64,000 nucleotides of DNA from an uncultured Pseudomonadota bacterium (GTDB taxonomy: Bacteria; Myxococcota_A; Bradymonadia; Bradymonadales; Bradymonadaceae), in assembly GCA_913057905.1 (NCBI GenBank), contig CAJXPB010000003.1, positions 124,001-188,000 of the forward strand, in the 5' to 3' direction. Shown here one piece after another: positions 51,555 through 60,900 of the stretch. The notes beneath the pieces were generated by a model. The model was not told the DNA's origin, did no database searches, and was given only the letters and a program-made list of their open reading frames with translations. Every line of letters begins with the position of its first letter. Within the stretch, counting starts at the first letter, position 1. Position numbers and translations under genes: made by a program.

Positions 51555-54152
51555 ATGAGCGAGACCCCGGAAGATACCGTCGAGCGCGCCGCCGAGATCC
51601 TGGAGCGGATCGAGGAGGCCGACTCCGAAGAGCAGTATCGCAATCTGCGCGATCAGCTCTACGGCCTCGGCGAAGACGTGGCGCCGCTGCTGCGTCGCGA
51701 ACTCACGAGTTGGCACTACCGGCGGCGCATGGCGGCGGCGACGAATCTGGGTCGGCTCGGCGACAAGACGGCGGTCACCCCACTGGTCGACTGCCTGGGT
51801 GACCCGCAGGCCGGGGTCCGCGAGATGGCGCTCTTTTCGCTCGGGATCCTCGGCGACAGCTCCGTCGTCGACGCCGTCCGTCAGTGTCTGGACGACTACG
51901 ACTCCGACGTCCGCTACCGCGCGCTGATCGCCCTGCACGATCTCGGATATCCCGGTCTGGAGTCGATTTTGATCGAGCGGCTGCGCGAGGACGACGCCTA
52001 CGGGGTCCGAGAACAGGCGCTGACCCTGCTCGCCAAAGAGGGCTCGCCACACGCGGTGCCGGCCATCCTCGAGGCGTTGTTGGAGTCGGAACGTCAAATG
52101 CAGCGCACTGCCGAGGAGGCCCTCGATTCGCTGGTCCCACAGATGGGCCCCGACGCCTACGCGCGGGTGTCCGATGAGCTCACCAAGCGCGAGCGGCGAC
52201 TGGTGCTTAACTACTTCCAGAACCGAAATCTGCAGGAGGTGTACCCGAAGCTGGCCGGCGCCCTGGACCTGGACGACACCGAGGTGCCGTCCGAGGAGCG
52301 CGGGCTGGACAAATACGGGCGACTTCTGAGCGACGAGGTCGAGCGCCCCCTCCTGGAGAGGGCCTTCGGACGCGACGAAACCGTCGACCTGCTGATGGAC
52401 CACTGCACCGACCCCGATACCCGGCGCAGTCTGTTGCTCGTCGGCGAAGCCGGGGTCGGGAAGACGGCGATCATCCACGAATTTGCCCGACGCGCTGCCG
52501 AACGCGACGACCCCCTCGAGGTCCTCGAGACGAACACAAGCGAACTCATCAGCGGCACCCGGTATCTGGGCGACTGGGAGAGCAAGCTCAAAGAGATGAC
52601 CGAAGCCATCATCGAGCATGGCCACGTCATCCTGTATTTGACCAACCCGAACGACCTGCTGGGAGCGGGCGCCCACTCAAAGAGCGATGAAAATTTCGCC
52701 GACTTCTTCAAACCGTATCTTCACCGCGGCGAACTGACGATCGTGGCAGAATCGACCGAGGAGGAGCTCAAGGAGGGGCTCAGCTCCGATCCCGGCTTTT
52801 TGCGTCTATTTCGCAAGGTCAACATTCAGCCGATGAGCCGCGACGAGACGATGGAGGTCCTGCGCCGGCGCGCCGACCATCGGACGGTGCGAGGCAACCG
52901 AGAGGTCGTGGCCGACAGGGCCTGTCTGGAGACGATCTGGGACTTCGCGCGCAGTTTTTACACCCGGAGTGCTCCGCCCGGCCGTGCCTGCGATCTGCAG
53001 GACGCGCTCATCGACTACACCGTCAGACACGTGCCCGAGGAGGATGACCCGGTTCGCCTGGAGAGCCAGCAGGTGCCGCCGTGTCTGGCCGAGGAGACCG
53101 GCCTGAGCCTGGATCTACTCGATGACACGGTCGCCCTGGACCTCGAAGAGACGCGCGACTGGTTTACGGATCGGCTCGTCGACCAGCCCGAACCCGTCGA
53201 ACGGATCGTCGACCGAATGGCGATGGTCAAGTCGGGCCTGGTCGATCCCACAAGCCCCCTGGGAGTCTACTTTCTGGTGGGGCCGACCGGCGTGGGCAAA
53301 ACCTACCTGGCCCAACTGGTGGCCGAGCGCATCTTCGGCGATCGGGACCGCCTGATGCGCTTTGACCTGAGCGAATACCAGGGTCGCTACGCCGTCGAAA
53401 AACTCATCGGCTCGCCGCACGACCGAGACCGCGAAGGTCTGTTGACCGAGCAGGTCAGCAATCAGCCCTTCTCGGTGCTTTTATTCGACGAATTCGAGAA
53501 GGCCGACCCCGAGATCTATCATCTGTTCTTGCAGATCCTCGACGAGGGCCGGCTGACCGACGCTCGCGGTCGAACGACGGATTTTCGACAGACCCTGATC
53601 TTTTTGACCAGTAACCTGGGAGCCTCCTCGCAGAGCATCGCGCCGGTCGGCTTCGACAAGGCCGACCGCAACTCGAAGGCCGCCAAGATGCGCGAGGCAC
53701 TGGACGACTACTTTGCGCCGGAGTTTCTGAACCGACTCGACGACATACTGGCCTTTACCCCGCTGTCGAAGTCGGCGATGGCTCAGTTGGTCGACATCGA
53801 GCTCGACAAGATCCTTGAGCGCCGCGGCATCGTCCGGCGCGACCTGGAGATCGACATCGAGCCCGAGGCACGCACCTACCTGCAGAAGAGGGGCTTCAGC
53901 GAACGCTTCGGCGCCCGGGAGCTGCACCGCACCATCGAACAGGAGGTGCTCACGCCGCTGAGCCGTCTGCTGGTATCGACCCACGACACCCGGCAGGGCA
54001 GCCGTCTCGTGGTGCGCCGCGACGACGACGGTCTGGACGTCGCCTTTGCCGGAACCCCTCACCGGCAGGACAACGCCGCGCCGGCGCCCCCGGAAGCTGA
54101 AGCCCCCTCCTCGGACCGATCCGATTCTGGCGACGACACGCTGAGCCGATGA
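51555..54152 (+). CDS. HEAT-repeat/Clp-type AAA+ ATPase fusion
   Basis: The 865-residue protein begins at ATG 51555. Residues about 35-210 are HEAT-like helical repeats (MAAATNLGRLGDKTAVTPLV, MALFSLGILGDSSVVDAVRQ) with a 'PBS lyase' look. Two AAA+ domains of the ClpA/ClpB type follow. The first has Walker A GEAGVGKT (297-304), but its Walker B 'ILFIDEIH' is changed to ILYLTNPN (359-366), losing both acids. The second has an intact Walker A GPTGVGKT (576-583), Walker B VLLFDEFEKA (641-650) and sensor Asn687. The Clp-like C-terminus (SERFGARELHRTIEQEVLTP) is present, with no ClpP-loop or M-domain seen. It is probably a substrate-remodelling chaperone with an adaptor-like HEAT region. Confidence 0.85.
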   Translation: MSETPEDTVERAAEILERIEEADSEEQYRNLRDQLYGLGEDVAPLLRRELTSWHYRRRMAAATNLGRLGDKTAVTPLVDCLGDPQAGVREMALFSLGILGDSSVVDAVRQCLDDYDSDVRYRALIALHDLGYPGLESILIERLREDDAYGVREQALTLLAKEGSPHAVPAILEALLESERQMQRTAEEALDSLVPQMGPDAYARVSDELTKRERRLVLNYFQNRNLQEVYPKLAGALDLDDTEVPSEERGLDKYGRLLSDEVERPLLERAFGRDETVDLLMDHCTDPDTRRSLLLVGEAGVGKTAIIHEFARRAAERDDPLEVLETNTSELISGTRYLGDWESKLKEMTEAIIEHGHVILYLTNPNDLLGAGAHSKSDENFADFFKPYLHRGELTIVAESTEEELKEGLSSDPGFLRLFRKVNIQPMSRDETMEVLRRRADHRTVRGNREVVADRACLETIWDFARSFYTRSAPPGRACDLQDALIDYTVRHVPEEDDPVRLESQQVPPCLAEETGLSLDLLDDTVALDLEETRDWFTDRLVDQPEPVERIVDRMAMVKSGLVDPTSPLGVYFLVGPTGVGKTYLAQLVAERIFGDRDRLMRFDLSEYQGRYAVEKLIGSPHDRDREGLLTEQVSNQPFSVLLFDEFEKADPEIYHLFLQILDEGRLTDARGRTTDFRQTLIFLTSNLGASSQSIAPVGFDKADRNSKAAKMREALDDYFAPEFLNRLDDILAFTPLSKSAMAQLVDIELDKILERRGIVRRDLEIDIEPEARTYLQKRGFSERFGARELHRTIEQEVLTPLSRLLVSTHDTRQGSRLVVRRDDDGLDVAFAGTPHRQDNAAPAPPEAEAPSSDRSDSGDDTLSR

Positions 54153-54796
54153 CACCTATCGATCGACTCGCCGACATCTGCGACCGCCACGAACTCCCCT
54201 ACACCGAGCGGACCCACGAGCGCTTCGAGACCTACCTGGAGCTGTTGCTGCACTTCAACGACTCGATGAACCTCATCGGCCCGATGGATGCCGATCAGGT
54301 CGTCGATGAGTTGCTGATCGACAGCATCCTGCCGGCGATACTCCGACCGCCGAAGGGGTCGATCATCGACGTCGGCACGGGCGCCGGGCTGCCGGGCATC
54401 CCGCTGTCTATTCTTTATCCCGACCGCGACGTCGTACTCGTCGAGCCCCGCAAAAAGCGGACAACTTTCCTGAAAATCGCCCGCCAACGGCTGGAGCTCG
54501 ACCACCTGCAACTCGAGCGGTGTCGCGTCGAAGAGCTCGACGACGACCAGATCGGCGTCCATGACATCGCCATCTCGAAGGCCTTTCAGTCCCCGGACGA
54601 GTGGGTGAGGACCGCCGAGCCTCTGATCGATGACCAGGGTTCGATCATCTGTCTGACCCGCCCAGGGCAACGGGATCGGGTCGAGGACGCCGCCGGTGGC
54701 GCGGGACTTCAGCTCCGGGGCTCATGCGACGATGTCACCGAGCTGGGCGCCCCTCCTCAAGAAACCCCGAGAGCGATCTTCGTAGTTGGTCGATGA
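54149..54796 (+). CDS. rsmG: 16S rRNA (guanine-527-N7) methyltransferase RsmG
   Basis: The 215-residue protein overlaps the stop of the ATPase gene by four bases. The SAM-binding loop IDVGTGAGLPGIPLSILYP and the following VVLVEPRKKRTTFLKIARQR are distinctive for RsmG (GidB), as is the N-terminal helix FETYLELLLHFNDSMNLIG. It methylates G527 of 16S rRNA in the 530 loop. Length and motifs are normal for the family. No Trk or ParA neighbour, as seen next to gidB in many genomes, is present; here it sits in a mixed operon with a Clp-type ATPase and a MutS-like protein. Confidence 0.93.
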   Translation: MTPIDRLADICDRHELPYTERTHERFETYLELLLHFNDSMNLIGPMDADQVVDELLIDSILPAILRPPKGSIIDVGTGAGLPGIPLSILYPDRDVVLVEPRKKRTTFLKIARQRLELDHLQLERCRVEELDDDQIGVHDIAISKAFQSPDEWVRTAEPLIDDQGSIICLTRPGQRDRVEDAAGGAGLQLRGSCDDVTELGAPPQETPRAIFVVGR

Positions 54797-54876
54797 AAGT
54801 CGGCCTTGAAGCGATGCCTGAACTCGGTTCAAATAGGCGCCGGACCATCTCCTGTTCTCACTGAGAAGAACCAACC

Positions 54877-55215
54877 ATGTCTGACGCCGACGGCGACGGC
54901 AAAGTTCCGGTGATCGTGCTGACGGCCTTCATCCTGTTGAGCGCCGTGGCCTGGGGCATCTGGACGCTCCAGATCGGCGGGGGCATCGACCCCGATCGCG
55001 CCAAGGAGGCGGCCGAACGCGCCGAAAAAGAGTGCGTCCTGAAGGGGATCGACCCGTCGCGTTGTCGTGAGTTGATTGGCGAGAACCAGCGCCGGTGCCT
55101 CGGCGACGCGCGCACTCGAACCACCAAGGGGCGTCTCGTGCTCGATGAATCGACCTACTCATCGTGCATGAACGAGGTCTTTCAGCGGGTGCTCGACGAG
55201 GATCAGGCCCCATGA
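54877..55215 (+). CDS. Single-span membrane protein of unknown function
   Basis: The 112-residue protein has one membrane span near the N-terminus (VIVLTAFILLSAVAWGIWTL) after a short acidic start. A hydrophilic tail of about 75 residues carries four Cys (ECVLKGIDPSRCRELI, NQRRCLGD, STYSSCMNE), which may form two disulfides if the tail is periplasmic. I do not recognise a family. Its last codons overlap the start of the MutS-like gene by four bases, so the two are translationally coupled. AGAAG lies eight bases before ATG 54877. Confidence 0.7.
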   Translation: MSDADGDGKVPVIVLTAFILLSAVAWGIWTLQIGGGIDPDRAKEAAERAEKECVLKGIDPSRCRELIGENQRRCLGDARTRTTKGRLVLDESTYSSCMNEVFQRVLDEDQAP

Positions 55216-56837
55216 AGCCCTTGGCAGACAAACCGACCGCCGAGGTGATCGGTGTCGACGATGTCCGAGGGGCGCTCAGCCCCGTGAGTCCCGCCGGCCG
55301 ACGCCTCGCCGAGACCCTTGAAGCGTACCGACCGGGACAACGTCCAAGATGGCAGCATGAGATGAAGCGGGCACGCGCCACGAACCGCTGGGCCCTAGAG
55401 AACGAAGACCAGGTGCCGAGGGCCGAGTCTGTTCTCGGCGAGGTCCCCAAGATCGACGGAGTTTCGCAGAGCCTCCAGCAGCCCGAGCAACGACGCGATC
55501 CTCTGGCTGACGTCGACCTCTTTCGGATCAAACGCTTCCTGTATCACGGCCGTCAACTCCTGGTGAACTTTCCGGGTCTGGCGGCGGCTCAAGAAGTCCC
55601 CGTCGACCCGGCGCGCAAGAAGTTTGCCGACCTGCTGGGCAGCCTCCATCCGGATGGTACCGATCACCCCCGATTCCATCTATCGGACGCGCTGAACGAC
55701 GAACTCGCCGACGTGCGCCGGCGCCGTCGTGATGCCGACGACCGCCTCCGCGAGGTCCGCGGCGAGCTCGAGGCGTCTGTCGTCGAAGACTACGGGGGTA
55801 GCTTCGATATTCAGGGGGCGTGGCGCCCGCCCGAGGGAGAAGATGAGCGAGAGGCGGTGCCGGACGGCGGTCCGGGCGCAGATCCGCGCCTTCGGCACTC
55901 GGCCGGCGCCTGGCGCGTCTGGTCGGACGAACTCGAGGAGCTCCGCGACCGGCGAGACTCCCTGGACGCCCGAATCGACGACCTGGAGCAGGCCTGCCGC
56001 GGCGACCTGACCGAGAAGCTGTCCGAGGAGGTCGAGTGGCTCGACCGCATGGCGACGCACCTGGCGAAAGCGGATCTGAGGCTGGCCAAAGCCCGACTCA
56101 TCGAACAGCTGAACGGCTGCTGGCCCGAGTGGAGCGAGGAAGATGAACTCGCTGAAGGCGCCGCGAGCCTGGAAGGGGCCCGCCACCCCCACATTTTGCG
56201 ACGAGCCGAAACCGTCCAACCGATCGACATTCGTATCGGGACACGCCCGATCGTGGTGATGGGACCGAATATGGGAGGAAAATCGGCGTTGCTGCGCATG
56301 GTGGGACTGGCCCAGTGGTGCGCCCAGCACGCCCTTCCCGTTCCCGCCGACGGGTATCGGTTTCGACCCGTCGAATCGATCGTCTACGTCGGCAGCGAAG
56401 AGCCCCACGCCGCAGACGCCGAAGAGGGTCTGTCGTCGTTTGGTCGCGAAATCCACCGGATCGTCGAACACATGCGCCGAGACGAGGTACCGAGCCTCTG
56501 GCTTCTCGACGAGGTGGGGCGCGGGACCCATCCCGAAGACGGCGCCGACCTGGCGGTGAGCATCGTCGAGGCTCTGGCATCCCGAGGCCATCGGGTCGTC
56601 GCGGCCACCCACTTTCCCGAGCTCGCCGTGCTGGAGTCGGCCAGGAATCTGCGAATCAAGGGGCTAGACGAATCCCGGGATCTCGACGATGCCCTCGGCC
56701 GGGCGGCCGGCGATCCCGACGCCGTCGAAGCCGCGCTGCGCTCAGCGATGGACTATCAGCTCGAACCCGCCGACGGAAGCGACGTGCCCCGCGACGCACG
56801 CCGCGTCGCCGAAGCCCTCGGCCTCGATCTCACGTAA
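55212..56837 (+). CDS. MutS-family ATPase lacking the mismatch domain
   Basis: From ATG 55212 the 541-residue protein has a MutS-type ATPase domain at its C-terminus: Walker A GPNMGGKSALLRM, a MutS-like EVGRGTHPEDGADLAVSIVE after the Walker B LWLLDE, and AATHFPELAVLESARN. The N-terminal 350 residues form a helical, charged region (coiled-coil parts such as RRRRRDADDRLREVRGELEA). It lacks the domain I Phe-x-Glu mismatch motif. It is therefore a MutS2/MutS-related protein with a different substrate. Known relatives include reactivases of cobalamin enzymes and recombination suppressors. It is followed after 19 bases by a folate cyclo-ligase-like gene. Confidence 0.83.
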   Translation: MKPLADKPTAEVIGVDDVRGALSPVSPAGRRLAETLEAYRPGQRPRWQHEMKRARATNRWALENEDQVPRAESVLGEVPKIDGVSQSLQQPEQRRDPLADVDLFRIKRFLYHGRQLLVNFPGLAAAQEVPVDPARKKFADLLGSLHPDGTDHPRFHLSDALNDELADVRRRRRDADDRLREVRGELEASVVEDYGGSFDIQGAWRPPEGEDEREAVPDGGPGADPRLRHSAGAWRVWSDELEELRDRRDSLDARIDDLEQACRGDLTEKLSEEVEWLDRMATHLAKADLRLAKARLIEQLNGCWPEWSEEDELAEGAASLEGARHPHILRRAETVQPIDIRIGTRPIVVMGPNMGGKSALLRMVGLAQWCAQHALPVPADGYRFRPVESIVYVGSEEPHAADAEEGLSSFGREIHRIVEHMRRDEVPSLWLLDEVGRGTHPEDGADLAVSIVEALASRGHRVVAATHFPELAVLESARNLRIKGLDESRDLDDALGRAAGDPDAVEAALRSAMDYQLEPADGSDVPRDARRVAEALGLDLT

Positions 56838-56856
56838 CCGCTCAGACCTCCGAGCC

Positions 56857-57561
56857 ATGCCGACCTTCGAGACGAAAGACGAGGCCCGCCAGTGGGTCTG
56901 GGACACCCTGCGCGAAACCGGGGCCGCCCGGTTTCCCTTCCCGGTCGAGGGGCGCATCCCGAACTTCGACGGGGCCGAGCGCGCGGCCCGACGCCTTCTG
57001 GATTCCGATATCTTCGACGGCGTCGACGCCATCAAATCGAACCCCGATTCCCCTCAGAAGTACGTACGTGAACTGGCGCTGCGTCGCGGCATCTCGGTCT
57101 ACGTTCCGACACCGCGGCTCAAAGGGGGTTTTCACCGCTTCGACCCCGAGGCGATCCCCGAGGAGCACTACGAAGACGCATCGATGTTGAGCCGCTGGGA
57201 TCCGTGGGCCGAACAAGTCTCCCTCGACGATCTTCCCCACATGGATCTGATCGTCACGGGATCCGTGGCGGTCACCCGGGATGGACGCCGTTGCGGCAAA
57301 GGAGAAGGGTACAGCGACCTCGAATACGCCATGTTACGGGAACTCGGACACCCTCCGGCACCCGTGGTCACGACGGTTCACGACCGGCAGGTCGTCGACG
57401 GTTTTCCCATCGATGATCACGACATCGGCCTGACCGGCATCGCCACGCCCGAAGAGTGGATCGTGGTCGAAGAGCCGCCGGTACCCTCAGGCGGCATCGA
57501 CTGGTCGAAGCTCTCCGAGGACGACCTCGAGGCCATGCCTATACTCCGAGAGTTGATGTAG
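56857..57561 (+). CDS. 5-formyltetrahydrofolate cyclo-ligase-like protein
   Basis: The 234-residue protein from ATG 56857 has the family's ATP-binding motif GKGEGYSDLEYAML (usual G-R/K-G-x-G-Y/F-D/S-D). It also has the preceding DLIVTGSVAVTRDGRRCGKG and the N-terminal EARQWVWDTLRETGAARFPF. It is nearer the MTHFSD-type branch than classical YgfA, with an N-terminal KSNPDSPQKYVREL region. YgfA forms 5,10-methenyl-THF from 5-formyl-THF; activity in this branch is less sure. It lies 19 bases after the MutS-like gene in the same run and is likely co-transcribed. Confidence 0.8.
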   Translation: MPTFETKDEARQWVWDTLRETGAARFPFPVEGRIPNFDGAERAARRLLDSDIFDGVDAIKSNPDSPQKYVRELALRRGISVYVPTPRLKGGFHRFDPEAIPEEHYEDASMLSRWDPWAEQVSLDDLPHMDLIVTGSVAVTRDGRRCGKGEGYSDLEYAMLRELGHPPAPVVTTVHDRQVVDGFPIDDHDIGLTGIATPEEWIVVEEPPVPSGGIDWSKLSEDDLEAMPILRELM

Positions 57562-57628
57562 ACACCGGTCCGGTCGCACTTACATTCGACCGGTGAGCCG
57601 GTCCACAGCTCTCCATTGGAGGTGCGAT

Positions 57629-57967
57629 ATGGCGACCGATATCCAAGCGAGTCGTTACGCCCACGAGCAGTTCACCGTCTACGCCGTCATCCTGGCGCTC
57701 GCGGGCTTGGGGTCGACCCTCGTCGGCATCGGGGCGTACACGATGCCCGGCTTCGGCGAACGATTTCTGATCGACGCCATCTCGATCCACCGAATCTGGG
57801 CATTGGCCTGGGGCGTCCCGACCCTGGTGGCGTTCGGCACGGCGCTGTTGCTCCCGCGCTCGAAGGCGGCCTGGGTCTTCGACCTGATCCTGATCGCCCT
57901 CGGCCTCTTCAGCATCGTCCTGATCCCGTTTTGCGCGCCGCTGCTGAAGCGGTGGGTGCAACCGTAA
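57629..57967 (+). CDS. Small four-helix membrane protein
   Basis: This 112-residue protein from ATG 57629 has a strong GGAGGTGCGAT upstream, which decides the start over one at 57593. Three or four membrane spans (YAVILALAGLGSTLVGIGAY, IHRIWALAWGVPTLVAFGTA, WVFDLILIALGLFSIVLIPF) fill nearly the whole protein. There is no family match by eye and no motif suggesting catalysis. It is the last gene of the co-directional run that begins at the HEAT-Clp gene; its stop is eight bases from the convergent tricorn protease stop. Confidence 0.72.
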   Translation: MATDIQASRYAHEQFTVYAVILALAGLGSTLVGIGAYTMPGFGERFLIDAISIHRIWALAWGVPTLVAFGTALLLPRSKAAWVFDLILIALGLFSIVLIPFCAPLLKRWVQP

Positions 57968-57974
57968 CGCTGCG

Positions 57975-60900
57975 TCATCCGTCCCACTCGGGGAGTGATT
58001 CGGGGGGCGCCATCGACGGCGGCTCGCCAAAGTCGGGCTTTCGCTCATCGGAGGAGTCGAGCCCCTCGAGCGCTCGCTCGATCGCGGCTTCGAGCTGCGG
58101 ATCATCGCCTTCCTGCATCGAACCGGGCGGGTCGCCGACCTCGATGTCGGGCTCGGTCCCGCGGTTCTCCAGTCCAAACCCGATGTCGCGATACCAGGAG
58201 GCGAATTCCGGCTGAGTCGTCACGCTGCCGTCGACGAGGCCGTGAGTCGGCCAGATGCCGACCACGCCGCCCCAGGTGCGTTTCCCGACGAGCGGGCCGA
58301 CGTCCATCATCTTGAAGCAGTGCGAGAAGATGTCTCCGTCGCTGCCGGCGTACTCGTTGGTCAACCCCACGATGGGTCCGGTAATGCTCCCCGACGGATA
58401 CGGATTCGCATCGCCCCAGCGTGGGAGGCTGTAGCCGAGCCGTTGTCGGGCGAGTTTCTCGAGGATGAGTTCACTGACGTGGCCACCGGCGTTGAAGCGC
58501 ACGTCGACGACGAGCCCATCCTTTGACTGCTCGGACAGAAAGCTGCGGTGGAACTCCGAGAACCCGCGCGGCCCCATGTCCGGGATGTGCACGTAGCCGA
58601 CGCGTCCATCGGTCGCCTGGTGGACGCGTTCGCGATTCTCTTCGACCCACTCGAGATACCGGGCCCGCTGCTCGGAGCGAAGCAGTTCCACGGAGTATCG
58701 GGCCGTCGCATCCGACTCGTCGGACTCCCGGTCCGCACCGCTGTGAAGCAGCGTCACCTCGACGTCCTCGCCGGATCGATGCACGAGCGACTCCTGAAAG
58801 GAATCCCCCGGTCGAAATGGCGTGCGATTGACGGCGACGATGACATCGCCCTCGGTGGCGTCGACGCCCGGGCGAGCCAGCGGAGACGTCGCCGACTCCT
58901 CCCAGCTCGCTCCGCGCACCAGATGTGTGATCCGAAAGCCCCCGCGGTGTTCCGTGCCACCGCGCTCCCATGTGACGTCGGGGTCCCACTCGACGTCGAC
59001 CCCGAGGTATCCCGGTCGATACTGCGGGGCACGCTCGTAGTCTCCACCCATCTCGTAGGCGTGGCTGGTCCCGAGTTCACCCTGCATCGTCCAGACGAGG
59101 TCCGAGAACTCCCCGCGGGTCGACACCCGGTCGACCAGTCGACTGTATCGCTCCCAGACTGCCTGCCAGTCGACCCCGGTCATATCGGCTCGCCAGAAGT
59201 GATCGCGCATCAGACGCCATGCTTCCCGCAGCATCTGGCGCCACTCGCGAGCCGGTTCGACCGGCAAGACGAGGCGATCGAGGTCGATCCAGCCGGTCGA
59301 ACGGCCGGGTTCGGGTGAGCCGCCGTTTTGCTGGGCCGGCCCCTTTCCGGTGGCGTCGACCACACGCAGCCGGCCCTGCATCTCCATGGCCAGCGTCGAG
59401 TTATCCGGCCCGACCTCGAAGGTCGACACACCTTCGGCGAAGGTCTGGGTCGACCGTTTCTTCAGCGAGAAATACTTGAGGCTTCCGGAGTCTGAACCGC
59501 CGTCCATCGGCGTTCCGATGCTCCCCTCGATGGGGTGGACCGTCCAGAAGACCCGGTTGGCCGTCGCATCGAGGCCGCCGTACTCGGCGGCCTTCACATC
59601 GAAGGTCTCGACGCGGTCGCCGATCCCTTTGAAGTCGATCTCGACCTCTCCTTCGTCGGACGAGTCATCGTCGCCGGCCTCTTCGGAGTCGTCTTCGTCC
59701 TCGCCGTCGGAGTCAGCGCCGTTGTCCCCCGCTTCGCCGCCTTTCGGTTTGCCCCCGTTGAGCGGCCGCGGTGTTTCGTGAAACGGCGAATCGAGATCCT
59801 CCTGCAACGTCACTACACAGGGCTTCATCGTCCTGGGAAAGCTCAGCTCCAGGAACACCTGGTCGTAGACCGGGTCGAATTCCCGGCATGACAGGAAGTA
59901 CAGATACCGGCCCTGGGGATCGAACACGGGCTCGGTGTCCCGGTACTGGCCCGAGGTGACAGCACGGGTGTCCCAGGTGCCGACCTCGGCGATGCGGATC
60001 TCGGAGGTGTGCCATCCACCGAAGGTGCTGTAGGCGATCCAGCGGCCGTCGGGAGACCAGTCGAAGCCACCGAGCAGGACGTGGTCGCTCTCGTCGATGA
60101 CCTGGCAGGCGCCCGTATCCAACTCCATGTGGATCAACTCGGCCCGGTGGTTCGAAAACAGGGCGGCGTCGGTTTCTTCGTCCGGCGAGACCTTCACTTC
60201 CAGGGGACGGCCGATGTCGAAGTCACCGGTGTCGACCGGGTCGACTTCGCCGGAGTCCAGGTCGTGGATCTCGAAGGATTCTTCGCCGCCCTCGTCAGAG
60301 ACGACCAGGAGACGATCCTCATCGAGGTAGCGCTGGTTTCTGTAGCGCACTCCGTGGGCCCGTCCGTGCTGGCGCGCCGGACCTTCCCAGAGCCCGAAGT
60401 CATGGACCTTACCCCTGGCCGTGGTGGCCATCGAATGGCCCTCGGGGTGGAGCGTATAGTCCTCCAGATACTCCGAGGCGTCGACGAACTTGCGGTTGCG
60501 CTCGGTGCGGGGTGACCCGAACTGCACCTCGATCGGCTCCGGCTCGGTGGCACCGACATCCAGTCGCCACAGCCGAGCCCCACAACTGTAGACGATGGTA
60601 TCGCCGTCGGTGGCGGCAAACCGGGCGTAAAAATCGTCGTGGTGAGTATGCCGCTGCAGCGACTCCCCATCGAGGTTCGCCGAATAGATGTTTCCGTATC
60701 CTTCGAAGTCGCTGATGAAGTACAGGCGGTCCCCGATCCACAACGGAGAGACGAGCCCGGCATCCTGGTCGGCGAGGAATTGCTCCCACTGACCATCCCC
60801 CTGGCGGTCCAGCCAGATCGTGCCGGCGGTGCCACCACGATAGCGCTTCCAGCGGGCCAGATCGTCGGAGTGTCGTCCGATGACGCATCCGTCGCCATTC

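Noticed and set aside
55212..57561. Lysine aminomutase reactivase (KamB/KamC-like) identity for the MutS-like and neighbouring gene
   Set aside because: No aminomutase gene is in the window, and the neighbour is a folate cyclo-ligase-like protein; the motif match to MutS alone does not support it.
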